Source: Clostridium beijerinckii HUN142 (GTDB lineage: Bacteria; Bacillota; Clostridia; Clostridiales; Clostridiaceae). Taken from it: a DNA stretch of 64,000 bases. Positions 24,896-33,446 of the stretch are shown piece after piece (position 1 is the first letter of the stretch; every line of letters begins with the position of its first letter). Under the pieces are notes generated by a model that saw only the letters and a program-made list of their open reading frames with translations, was not told the origin of the DNA and did not search any database. The stretch lies in NCBI RefSeq assembly GCF_000621745.1, contig NZ_KK211340.1:62348-126347 (forward strand), given 5' to 3'. Position numbers and translations under genes: made by a program.

Positions 24896-25972
24896 TTGAA
24901 AAAGGAAATGATAAAAGTATTTCAAGTTGCCACGGTATTTATTGGAACAATCGTTGGTGCCGGTCTTGCTTCTGGAAAAGAAATTACAGAATTTTTTACT
25001 CAATACGGTATATCTAGTTTCATAGGAATTATAGGTTGTGGTATTTTCTACATCTTAATAAGTTCTATAATTTCTAGAATAAGTATTAATTATAATCTTA
25101 GCTCTTATAGTGATGTTATGAATATAATAAGTCCTAATATATTTGGTAAGATTACTGGTTTTATAACAACCCTTTTTCTTATTTCCAGCGCATCTATAAT
25201 ACTTGCTGGGAGTGGTGCTTTGATCCATCAGTTTTTTGGGATACCCAAAATAATTGGATCATTAATAATGATTGCAATAGCGATATTTTTTCTACTCAGA
25301 GATACTGAAGGATTAATTGAGGTTAATTCCTTTATTGTTCCAGGCTTAATTTGTACTCTTACTTTGATCACAGTCTTGTATTTTGCCTTTTGCAGAAATA
25401 CAGTTTCGTTAACTAATATCGCTAGTTTTCCAAAACAAAAAACTGGAATATTTTTTTCTACAGTGCTTTACGCTGGATATAATACACTTTCAGCTTCAGG
25501 AGTCCTAGTACCACTTAGCACTCAGATGAAAAAAAGTAAGATAATGATTGCTGGAATAGTTACCGGTGCAATTGGATTAACTATACTTTGTTTGATGATA
25601 AACTTATTACTAACAATTAATCAGCCTTATATATACAAATACGAGATTCCTTTACTTTTTGTTGCTAATAGATTTGGTAACTTAATTCAAGCATTGCTAC
25701 TTGTTATAATCTGGTTAGAGATGTTTTCAACTGAAGTTTCTGACATATATTCTATAAGTAAAACCTTAGAACAAACATTTAATATAAAATTTAAAAAGGC
25801 TATTTTTATCGTAATAAGTCTTGCTCTTTTAATTTCTCAATTTGGATTTGGAAATCTTATAACTAAGTTATATCCTATATTCGGGCTATTAAGTTTGATT
25901 TTTATATTCCAATGTATATTATTCTTTCTTAAACATAAGAAGGATTTCACTAACACAACTCAAATCAAATAA
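24896..25972 (+). CDS. YkvI-like amino-acid permease-type membrane protein
   Basis: A 358-residue protein with about ten membrane segments. The first segment carries VATVFIGTIVGAGLASGKEI, which resembles the broken-helix substrate site of LeuT/APC-type transporters and is the signature of the YkvI family. The start is TTG at 24896 with AAGGGGG upstream; no ATG fits as well (an in-frame ATG four codons later lacks a site). Substrate is unknown. The PflX-like radical SAM gene follows 57 bases later. Confidence 0.85.
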   Translation: MKKEMIKVFQVATVFIGTIVGAGLASGKEITEFFTQYGISSFIGIIGCGIFYILISSIISRISINYNLSSYSDVMNIISPNIFGKITGFITTLFLISSASIILAGSGALIHQFFGIPKIIGSLIMIAIAIFFLLRDTEGLIEVNSFIVPGLICTLTLITVLYFAFCRNTVSLTNIASFPKQKTGIFFSTVLYAGYNTLSASGVLVPLSTQMKKSKIMIAGIVTGAIGLTILCLMINLLLTINQPYIYKYEIPLLFVANRFGNLIQALLLVIIWLEMFSTEVSDIYSISKTLEQTFNIKFKKAIFIVISLALLISQFGFGNLITKLYPIFGLLSLIFIFQCILFFLKHKKDFTNTTQIK

Positions 25973-26029
25973 TTATGATATAATTTTTATAAAATATATT
26001 AATAATTATTCTTAAAGGATTTGATATAA

Positions 26030-26998
26030 ATGAATTATTTAGATTTATTAAATGAATGTACTTTGTGTAATAGAAATTGTAAAGTAAATAGAAATAATGG
26101 TGAAATAGGATATTGTAAAGCCGGGAATAGTATAAAAGTCGCTAAAGCTTCCCTTCACCTTTGGGAGGAGCCACCTATTTCTCAAGGAAATGGTTCTGGT
26201 ACTGTATTTTTTTCTCACTGTAATCTAAAATGCGTATTTTGCCAAAACTATAATATAAGTCAGGGAATTAATGTTAGTTCATCTTCTTCTGATTTTAATA
26301 CTAATAGTATTAAAAATACACCAGTTGTTGGCGCTGAAATATCTATTGAACGACTTTCTGAAATTTTTTTAGAACTTCAGGAAAAAGGTGCAAACAATAT
26401 TAACTTAGTTACTCCAACACATTATGTTCCTCAAATAATTGAGGCTTTAAAAATAGCTAAAAAAAATAAGTTAACTATCCCAATCCTTTATAATACCAAT
26501 AGTTATGATTCTATTGAAACCATAAAATTATTGGATGGATATATTGATGTTTATTTGCCGGACTTCAAATATTTTGATAATAAGTATTCTCTAAAATACT
26601 CTAAAGTTAATGATTATGCTTCCAATGCTATTAAAATAATAGATGAAATGCTAAATCAGGTTGGCACTCCCAAGTTTGATTCAAAAGGAAATATACTAAA
26701 GGGAGTTATTGTAAGACACTTGATGCTTCCTGGACTACTTTTTGATTCAAAAAAAATAATAGATCTTCTATATAATAGATATAAAACTGATATTTATATA
26801 AGCCTAATGAATCAATATATTCCTATGTTTAATGCTTGCAATTATCCAGAAATAAATAAGAAACTTAATCCAAAACACTACGATAGCCTAATCAATTATG
26901 CTTTAGATATTGGCGTAGTTAATGGATTTATACAAGATGAAGGTGCTAACATCTCTGATTTCATTCCTGAATTTAATCTAGAAGGAATAGAAAAATAA
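26030..26998 (+). CDS. PflX-like radical SAM protein (COG1313)
   Basis: A 322-residue homologue of pyruvate formate-lyase activating enzymes. The radical SAM cluster motif CNLKCVFC has cysteines at residues 64, 68 and 71. An extra N-terminal cysteine set (residues 10, 13, 17 and 29: CTLCNRNC ... GYC) is typical of this subgroup and may hold a second cluster or a metal. GGTGGCNLK-type glycine patches and LVTPTHYVPQI (about 127-137) are present. No glycyl radical enzyme is nearby, so its partner is unknown. Confidence 0.88.
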   Translation: MNYLDLLNECTLCNRNCKVNRNNGEIGYCKAGNSIKVAKASLHLWEEPPISQGNGSGTVFFSHCNLKCVFCQNYNISQGINVSSSSSDFNTNSIKNTPVVGAEISIERLSEIFLELQEKGANNINLVTPTHYVPQIIEALKIAKKNKLTIPILYNTNSYDSIETIKLLDGYIDVYLPDFKYFDNKYSLKYSKVNDYASNAIKIIDEMLNQVGTPKFDSKGNILKGVIVRHLMLPGLLFDSKKIIDLLYNRYKTDIYISLMNQYIPMFNACNYPEINKKLNPKHYDSLINYALDIGVVNGFIQDEGANISDFIPEFNLEGIEK

Positions 26999-27130
26999 AA
27001 TTTTATCATACATATATCTTCTAGTAATTTCATTAATTATAGCAGCTCCTATTCTAATCACAGCTATATAATATAGCTGACAGAGAAAATGGGAACTGCT
27101 TCTACATCTAAAAACCATCCTAATATAATT

Positions 27131-30100
27131 CTAATAATAAAACTTAGGAATTCCTCTTTTATTATCTAAACCTGGTATAATCGGAGGTATAAATTCATTC
27201 ATTCCAAGCGTGCTTCTTAAACTTGAAGAATCTCTAAGTTCTGCTATCCTTGATACTCCAACATAGATGTCCGATATTCTATACCACGTTGCATAATCAA
27301 CAATCCCAGTCTGTGGTAAGGTAAATATTTGTTGAAATGTTTTAACTGCATCTGCCGTCTTTTGATTGAATTGTCCATCCTCAGCAACCTTAGGGATCAA
27401 TGGATAATTTCTAGCTATTCTATTCAATTGATTCTGAATAGTTCTTACTGCTGGACCTGAAGATCCTATAGTAAGTGGTTCACCAGGATATGACTGTGGG
27501 CTTCCAGAAACCTTTTCAGCTGTAGTTAGTTCGATATCATTTCCATAATAATTTTTCAAAATATCATATGGAACCATTCCTTGTTGAGCTAATTGCTGAC
27601 TTCCCCATTGGCTTAACCACTGAGGGCAAGTAACACTCTTTCCATCACAATATTGTGTTAAAAGTGGTTGTTTAGCACCAACTCTCCTTATATAAGTAGA
27701 AAATATTTCATCTACAATAGCACTTATACTATCGTAAATATTTCTTCCATAATTAAATGCGTGATCATAAGCTGTTGAACTAGTAATATCAAAATTCTTT
27801 CCTTTCCCCCTGTACCATTCTGTATAAATTCTATTTAGCGTAAATGATACAATACAGAAGATATTTGCTCTTATAGCAGACTCATTCCAAGTTGAATATA
27901 TTTCACTGGAAGCAACATTTTTAATATAGTCTTTAAAAGGTACTTTATAATTTGGTGCTGATGGATCATTTGGTCCACCTTGGTGTACAATAATATATTC
28001 TGGAACTATTGGCTGAGGCAATACAACTCCCGAACTTGGTGGTGGCAACTGCTTTTCTGGATCCTCTGGTATTTTGGGTGGGAAATTTCCATTCAAAGTA
28101 TTTGGTTGTATATTTATAACCTCTTGTCTCATCGTTCCCCTTCCTGAGTTACTTGTCAAATTACAAATTTGATAGGCAACTTGTGTAGGAAATACTTGAC
28201 ACCCCCTTATTACTATTGGATTAAATCCATCTCTTTCAACTGTTATATCATACAAACTATAGGGTACTTGGTTGCTATTGGGATTCAAAGAATATTCTAA
28301 AGGCGGTGCTGTTAATTCTATTATTTGTGTCAATCCAACTGAATCTGTAACTAGCTGAATACTATTAACACTTTCAGATCCTTCTGGTGTTCTTACAGTT
28401 ATTCTGGCTCCATCAATTGGAATATAATCATCCCCTCTGAAACATTGAATCTTTAATCTACCGATATTTGTTGACGTATTTCCACTACTCGTATTCTCCA
28501 TAACTTTCCTCTTTATATTTTTTCTCAGGATATTATATTTATTAAGTGTATTATTTGTTACCTGTATATCTCTCCAATTTATATTTCCCCTGGTCAAAAT
28601 AGCATTTAAATCATTTTGTAACGCTCTTAAACTATTGAATATACACACTTCACCATATCCCCATAAAGGATTTGGATATGTTACATCTGTACGTCTTCTT
28701 CTAGCTCCTCTTAATAAATAATACTTTAACCTTTGACCAAATAAATATGGATCATTTCCTTTAACTATTCCCCATTGCATCATTAATGCACATATTCCAG
28801 CCACCTGAGGCGTAGCCATTGACGTACCTGTTTTATTGTCATACCCCCCATTGGGTACTGGTCCCGCAATATCCTCTCCTGGAGCTACTAAATCAGGTCT
28901 TACTATATTCTGATCTTGTGCACCTCTTCCACTAAATGATGATAAGTTATTAGTTCTATAATTATAACTTCCTACAGCTATTATATTATCTACTGTCGCT
29001 GGTATACCTAGCGTATTATATTGATTGGGTTCTAAAAACTTAGTTGCAGGATTTAATCCTTCTAAGACTGGAAGCCATATTGAATATGTTCCTAAGTATT
29101 CATTAGTAACATTTATCTCCAATGTCCATACACCTTCAACAAGAAAGCCTGATCTAGCAGAAAGAATTATTCTGATTTCACTATTCAATTCAAATGGTTT
29201 AGGTCCAGATACATATATATCATATCTATCACCACCTATTGTTCCTTGAATATAACCTTCCTGTATGTTAATATTCCCGCTGCTCTGGCTTGTTGGATTT
29301 ATTATATTAACTGATATATTCGGCAATATTGTCTTATAAAAATTCATGACTATTGATTTTTCTTCGCTTGCAATATTAAAAATTTGCCTTTGTGTTTTAA
29401 CTAATTGTCCTCCAACATGATGACCTGCATCACCTTCATTTCCTGCAGCAATAACTATAGATACTCTTTCTAAATTAGATAGTGTTCTAATGTATTGCTC
29501 TAGTAAACTGCTTCCGTCATGAGCTCCATCATTAGTGCTAAGACTAATACTAATAACTAGTGGCATATTCAACTCTTTACCTTTATCCATAAGGAATTTA
29601 ATTCCCTGCATAATCTGCGAACTTAGAATAGCAGTCCCTCTAGCAGCCTTAACCATTGCTATTGAAGAATTAGGAGCCACCCCTCTATACATAGGATTTA
29701 TTCTTCCTCCACCACATGCAATTCCTGCAACATGAGTTCCATGTCCACTATTATCTATTGATGGAACTAGTGAGAATGGATTGTTAGATTTTATTGCTTC
29801 ATTTATGATTTGCTTATTATATACATTTCCTCCTGTGCTTAAATCATAAATGTATTCTATTCTAGTAGATGTTCCTGTTGAATCCATAAATGCTGGATGT
29901 GTATAATCTATTCCTGAATCTACAAATCCAACTAATACTCCCTCACCTGAAACATCAAAATCTGGAGACAATTGAAGTATACACGATGCTCTATTACTTT
30001 CTTGATCCTGCTCATATAAGCTCTTTGGCAATTCTATATATTGAATGGTATTACTCATAGATAATTGTTCTAACTTATCTCTGGGTATATTAACAACAGC

Positions 30101-30316
30101 AAAGTTAAATCCCAAATCTTGAAAAGTTCCTCCTAAACTTTCAACAAATGATTTTGTTTGTTCTTGAGTATCTCTATATAAAATAGTGAGTTCTACATTA
30201 TTGCCCTGGCTCTGGTACTTATAACCTAATTCATCTAATATAGCTTTGGGCACGTTAGTTAATAATCCTATTGATGCATCTACCTTTGAAGATATTTGTG
30301 TCTCCAATTCAGGCAT
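27131..30316 (-). CDS. Csp-type germination subtilisin fused to SleC-type cortex-lytic zymogen
   Basis: A 1061-residue two-part protein. Residues 1-575 are a Csp/subtilisin (S8) protease: propeptide about 1-100, then Asp133 (FVDSGIDYTHP), His192 (GHGTHVAG) and Ser499 (GTSMATPQ), all catalytic residues present, with the clostridial Csp insert. Residues 606-1061 match full-length SleC: N-terminal prepro region (606-765), a SpoIID-like lytic domain with VPFKDYIKNVASSEIYSTW (about 792-810) and the YDHAF and LLTQYCDG motifs, and a peptidoglycan-binding domain at about 948-1020. Normally Csp cleaves the separate SleC protein at germination to release active enzyme. I use the ATG at 30316 with AAGGTG upstream. 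An internal ATG at 28501 (residue 606) has its own ribosome site. There is no signal peptide, as in SleC. Confidence 0.92.
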   Translation of the reverse strand: MPELETQISSKVDASIGLLTNVPKAILDELGYKYQSQGNNVELTILYRDTQEQTKSFVESLGGTFQDLGFNFAVVNIPRDKLEQLSMSNTIQYIELPKSLYEQDQESNRASCILQLSPDFDVSGEGVLVGFVDSGIDYTHPAFMDSTGTSTRIEYIYDLSTGGNVYNKQIINEAIKSNNPFSLVPSIDNSGHGTHVAGIACGGGRINPMYRGVAPNSSIAMVKAARGTAILSSQIMQGIKFLMDKGKELNMPLVISISLSTNDGAHDGSSLLEQYIRTLSNLERVSIVIAAGNEGDAGHHVGGQLVKTQRQIFNIASEEKSIVMNFYKTILPNISVNIINPTSQSSGNINIQEGYIQGTIGGDRYDIYVSGPKPFELNSEIRIILSARSGFLVEGVWTLEINVTNEYLGTYSIWLPVLEGLNPATKFLEPNQYNTLGIPATVDNIIAVGSYNYRTNNLSSFSGRGAQDQNIVRPDLVAPGEDIAGPVPNGGYDNKTGTSMATPQVAGICALMMQWGIVKGNDPYLFGQRLKYYLLRGARRRRTDVTYPNPLWGYGEVCIFNSLRALQNDLNAILTRGNINWRDIQVTNNTLNKYNILRKNIKRKVMENTSSGNTSTNIGRLKIQCFRGDDYIPIDGARITVRTPEGSESVNSIQLVTDSVGLTQIIELTAPPLEYSLNPNSNQVPYSLYDITVERDGFNPIVIRGCQVFPTQVAYQICNLTSNSGRGTMRQEVINIQPNTLNGNFPPKIPEDPEKQLPPPSSGVVLPQPIVPEYIIVHQGGPNDPSAPNYKVPFKDYIKNVASSEIYSTWNESAIRANIFCIVSFTLNRIYTEWYRGKGKNFDITSSTAYDHAFNYGRNIYDSISAIVDEIFSTYIRRVGAKQPLLTQYCDGKSVTCPQWLSQWGSQQLAQQGMVPYDILKNYYGNDIELTTAEKVSGSPQSYPGEPLTIGSSGPAVRTIQNQLNRIARNYPLIPKVAEDGQFNQKTADAVKTFQQIFTLPQTGIVDYATWYRISDIYVGVSRIAELRDSSSLRSTLGMNEFIPPIIPGLDNKRGIPKFYY
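28499..28515 (-). promoter_or_regulatory. Internal ribosome-binding site and ATG at the Csp/SleC junction
   Basis: On the minus strand AAGAGGAAAGTT precedes an in-frame ATG at 28501 (residue 606 of the fusion, MENTSSGN), with AGAGG 6 bases upstream. This is a normal clostridial start signal exactly at the first residue of the SleC-like part, so a separate SleC may be translated from the same mRNA. Confidence 0.6.
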
Positions 30317-30350
30317 AATTACCACACCTTAATTAAATATATTCATAGAT

Positions 30351-30358
30351 ATACTATG
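30351..30358 (-). promoter_or_regulatory. Possible sporulation-type -10 (CATAGTAT) before the Csp-SleC gene
   Basis: Minus-strand CATAGTAT at 30351-30358 lies 35 bases before the start codon and resembles sigma-E/sigma-G -10 elements (CATAnnnT). No convincing matching -35 is seen. Expression in the developing spore would fit the gene product. Confidence 0.3.
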
Positions 30359-30469
30359 CAATAAAGTGTTTTAATGTAACAAAAACAGAGAATAATTGAA
30401 AATTTCAACTACTCTCTGTTTCTAGCTATATTTTAATATTCTTGATATAAGAGCTTTTACATTAGTTTT

Positions 30470-31138
30470 TTATAAAGTAATCTCTAATCTCTCTAATTTA
30501 GCAATTACTTCCACTTCCTTTAGCTCCATAGTTTCAGTAAGAAGACTTCCTGCATTACTTACTAAAAGTAATTTAGAGTTACCTAAGACTTTTATTTGTC
30601 TTATTTTTCTTTTCCCCTTATAATCTATTAAGAAAAATCCACTATTACTTATATCCTTCACAGTATGTGCAAAAGCAATATCTCCCTTTAGCATTCTAAA
30701 ACCATTCATTTCATCGTCTTCAATTTCTAAATAAAATACTTTATCTTGAGCATAATTCTCGATTTTATTCGAATGAACAGGCATCTCTTTAGAACCTTTT
30801 TTATTGGATAGTGAGTAATCATATATTGGAACACTTCTAAGTACTGATGAGAACGCATCTGTCCAAACTTCTGAAGTCTCTGTATTTCTTTTTGGAATTT
30901 CCTTTAAGGTTTTTCTTTCTTCCATTAACACTTCATCGGTAACAACCATGCTTATATCATTTAAATCAGCTTTTAATACCTTAGCTGCTTTATCTATTAA
31001 TGATTCAGGGGCAACTTTTCTTCCCATTTCAACTTCATTTAAATACTTTTCTGCTACACCTAGCTTTTTTGCTAAAGCTTTAACTGTAAGTCCACTCTTT
31101 TCTCTAGCTTGTTTTATATTTTCTCCTACACGACTCAC
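30470..31138 (-). CDS. XRE family regulator with LexA/S24-like C-terminal domain lacking the catalytic Ser
   Basis: A 222-residue protein. The N-terminal helix-turn-helix (about residues 4-60) has GENIKQAREKSGLTVKALAKKLGVAEK. The C-terminal half (about 95-222) looks like an S24/LexA-type fold: the place of the family's D-S-M-x-P motif reads DDEMNGFRMLKGD, with Glu instead of the catalytic Ser, so self-cleavage is unlikely. I choose the GTG at 31138, with GGGGAG 8 bases upstream; it starts 1 base after the stop of the DUF3783 gene. The target is unknown. Confidence 0.85.
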   Translation of the reverse strand: MSRVGENIKQAREKSGLTVKALAKKLGVAEKYLNEVEMGRKVAPESLIDKAAKVLKADLNDISMVVTDEVLMEERKTLKEIPKRNTETSEVWTDAFSSVLRSVPIYDYSLSNKKGSKEMPVHSNKIENYAQDKVFYLEIEDDEMNGFRMLKGDIAFAHTVKDISNSGFFLIDYKGKRKIRQIKVLGNSKLLLVSNAGSLLTETMELKEVEVIAKLERLEITL

Positions 31139-31139
31139 T

Positions 31140-31514
31140 TTATTTTCTCCCCTTTTGTTGTTCTTTATACCATTCTCTTTCTTCAACCAAGTGTTCTAAT
31201 AAATATTTAAAAGTCCATTTATAATTCTGTGGTGTAGATACAGCTAGCACACCACCTTGAATAAAGCCTCTTATATATCTAATAGTAACTTTCAATTGTT
31301 CATCCTTAAAGCCATTGAAAATAAGTGCCTTTTCACTCAACTGCATTTCTTCATAAGAATCTTCATTTTTGTTTCCATGAATTATATCTTCTAATGTCAT
31401 TAGCGTCATATTATTACTAATTTCTATGACCTTAATATTTTGACTTTCAATTTTTTTAATTTCATCTTCCTTTAGTCCATATGCTAATATACATTTATTA
31501 TTTGTAGCCATCAT
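31140..31514 (-). CDS. DUF3783 domain protein
   Basis: A 124-residue protein of the DUF3783 family (CILAYGLKEDEIKKIE at the N-terminus and RYIRGFIQGGVLAVST near residues 79-94). There are no membrane segments or metal motifs. Function is unknown. It is the first gene of a tight operon with the XRE regulator, whose GTG starts 1 base after this stop; they may act together. Confidence 0.85.
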   Translation of the reverse strand: MMATNNKCILAYGLKEDEIKKIESQNIKVIEISNNMTLMTLEDIIHGNKNEDSYEEMQLSEKALIFNGFKDEQLKVTIRYIRGFIQGGVLAVSTPQNYKWTFKYLLEHLVEEREWYKEQQKGRK

Positions 31515-31566
31515 TCATGACACCTCTTTTCTTTTAATTGACTATAACATTATGGAATGATATTTT

Positions 31567-32091
31567 TTAATCTTCGATTATTTCTGGCGCTTTAATTTCC
31601 TCTCCCTGCATATCTACTGTAACACTTTTTATTACTTGATCTTCATAAGGTCTGTCTGACATATCAGTTTTTTGAGAAACAATCTTATCAGCTATTTCCA
31701 TACCTTCAATAACCTTACCAAATGATGCATACTGACCATCTAAATGTGGAGCATCAGCTACCATAATAAAAAATTGGCTTCCTGCTGAATCTGGATGCAT
31801 CGCTCTAGCCATTGATAGAACTCCTTTTGTATGCTTTAAAGTATTCTTAAAGCCATTGCTTGTAAACTCTCCCTTTATTGAATATCCAGGACCGCCAGTA
31901 CCTGTTCCTTCTGGACATCCCCCTTGAATCATAAAATTCGGAATAACTCTATGAAATATTAGTCCATCATAAAATCCTCTATTGATTAAATCTACAAAAT
32001 TTCTTACTGTATTTGGTGCTATTTCAGGATATAATTCTGCTTTTATAACCCCACCATTTTCCATAGTCATTGTAATAATTGGATTCTTCAT
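31567..32091 (-). CDS. ppiB: Cyclophilin-type peptidyl-prolyl cis-trans isomerase
   Basis: A 174-residue cytoplasmic cyclophilin. Active-site regions are seen: FHRVIPNFMIQGG (Arg/Phe/Gln motif, about 44-56), GVLSMARAM and SQFFIM (about 104-109), and HLDGQYASFGKV. There is no signal peptide. The ATG at 32091 is preceded by GAGGAG, at a slightly long spacing; an open frame extends 27 bases further without improving it. It assists proline-limited folding. Confidence 0.94.
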   Translation of the reverse strand: MKNPIITMTMENGGVIKAELYPEIAPNTVRNFVDLINRGFYDGLIFHRVIPNFMIQGGCPEGTGTGGPGYSIKGEFTSNGFKNTLKHTKGVLSMARAMHPDSAGSQFFIMVADAPHLDGQYASFGKVIEGMEIADKIVSQKTDMSDRPYEDQVIKSVTVDMQGEEIKAPEIIED

Positions 32092-32197
32092 CTTTAAAAT
32101 TTCTCCTCTCGATATCAATCTTAATTAATATTATTATCTAAAATGTAAATTTCAATTCATACTCATAATTATTTATTTCTATAAATCTGAATCATAT

Positions 32198-32977
32198 TTA
32201 CATTCTAAAATTAATTAAACTATAACAAAAATCTATAACTTTATCATCATTTATAGAATTACAGATTTCTATATTCCCCTTTTCTTTAGAATCATTTAAT
32301 AAACATTTTTCTGTTAACTTTCTTTTTAATTCTTGAGCTGTACCAAGTCCACCATCAATAAGAGGTATCTTCTCTCCAATAACATTTGATAAGGCCTTTT
32401 TTATAAATGGATAATGAGTACACCCAAGAACTATAGAACTTATATCATTATCTAAATAATTTTTAAATTTTTCCTTTAAATAGCTCTCTAGTTCTTCGCC
32501 TTCTACTATTCCCTGTTCTATAAATTCTACTAATCCTGCACATGGTAATGATATTATATCAGCCTCATTTTTATATTTATCCATTAATGATTTAAATTTC
32601 TTTTCTCTCAATGTCATAGGAGTTGCCATTATTATTATTGGACCTTTTCTATTTAATTTAACAGCTGGCTTTAATGCTGGTTCTATTCCTATTACTGAAA
32701 TCTGATTATATTTACTTCTGATTTCTTCTATTGCTGCACTAGTTGCAGTATTACAAGCTATTACAACTGCTTTAACATTTTTACTTAGTAAAAACTCTAC
32801 AGCATCAAGCGTAAGATCCCTTACTTCATTTACTTTCTTAGTTCCATAGGGTGCATTCTGTGAATCTCCGAAATATATAAAGTTTTCGTTAGGCATGATG
32901 GATATTGCTTCTCTCATCACACTTAAGCCTCCCACCCCTGAATCAAAAAATCCTATGGGGTTAGTTTTTATATTCAA
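32198..32977 (-). CDS. murI: Glutamate racemase
   Basis: MurI supplies D-glutamate for peptidoglycan. The 259-residue protein has PIGFFDSGVGGLSV at the N-terminus, the first catalytic cysteine in VIACNTATSA (about residue 72) and the second in LGCTHYPF (about residue 184). I use the TTG at 32977 (MNIKTNPIGF), with GAGG 5 bases upstream; an ATG at 33019 would add an untypical 14-residue leader. It lies upstream of the cyclophilin gene on the same strand. Confidence 0.94.
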   Translation of the reverse strand: MNIKTNPIGFFDSGVGGLSVMREAISIMPNENFIYFGDSQNAPYGTKKVNEVRDLTLDAVEFLLSKNVKAVVIACNTATSAAIEEIRSKYNQISVIGIEPALKPAVKLNRKGPIIIMATPMTLREKKFKSLMDKYKNEADIISLPCAGLVEFIEQGIVEGEELESYLKEKFKNYLDNDISSIVLGCTHYPFIKKALSNVIGEKIPLIDGGLGTAQELKRKLTEKCLLNDSKEKGNIEICNSINDDKVIDFCYSLINFRM

Positions 32978-33446
32978 AACGTCCTCACTCCATTTTTCCA
33001 AATATTTAGATATGCACAAATAACTAATCAGATATAAGAAACTATATTCTATATATAAATATAATTGCGATTGGATTTCAAGTATTAATATATATTAAAA
33101 TTAAATATAATAAAATTAAACATAAATCTGATTTATTATTCTTTAACATATTTTATCTACAAACATTTTATTACTTTATTTACCTAATGTCTATAATTTC
33201 TGGTTTTCATTCACCCATATTGATAATTAATAAAGTAATTAATTTAATTAATTACTTCATTCATATTATTAAATATAATTTTATCAAAAAAATCTATCTC
33301 ATTCAAAATAAACCTATATGTTATATGAAAAATTTATATATATATGAGTATTTTAGATATTATTTTAACATTTTTGCATTATCATTGTATAAATTTACAT
33401 GTTATTTATGATATAATGATTATTATTAATTTGGTGAGGTATAATC
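32978..33446. other. 469-base AT-rich gap, no gene
   Basis: Divergent promoter region of murI and the HD-GYP gene. A 10-base inverted repeat (aagtaattaa at 33233-33242, ttaattactt at 33248-33257) is the only marked structure. A 74-codon frame at 33187-33411 has no ribosome-binding site and a composition of random AT-rich DNA, so I do not call it. Confidence 0.6.

Noticed and set aside
27061..27080. cagctatataatatagctg hairpin between the PflX-like gene and the Csp-SleC gene as a terminator
   Set aside because: Short AT stem with no T-run on either strand; too weak to call.
30470..31138. XRE/S24-like gene as a prophage repressor
   Set aside because: No phage genes nearby; it is embedded in core genes and lacks the cleavage serine.
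33187..33411. 74-codon plus-strand frame in the murI/HD-GYP gap
   Set aside because: No ribosome-binding site and Ile/Asn/Tyr-rich composition typical of random AT-rich DNA.
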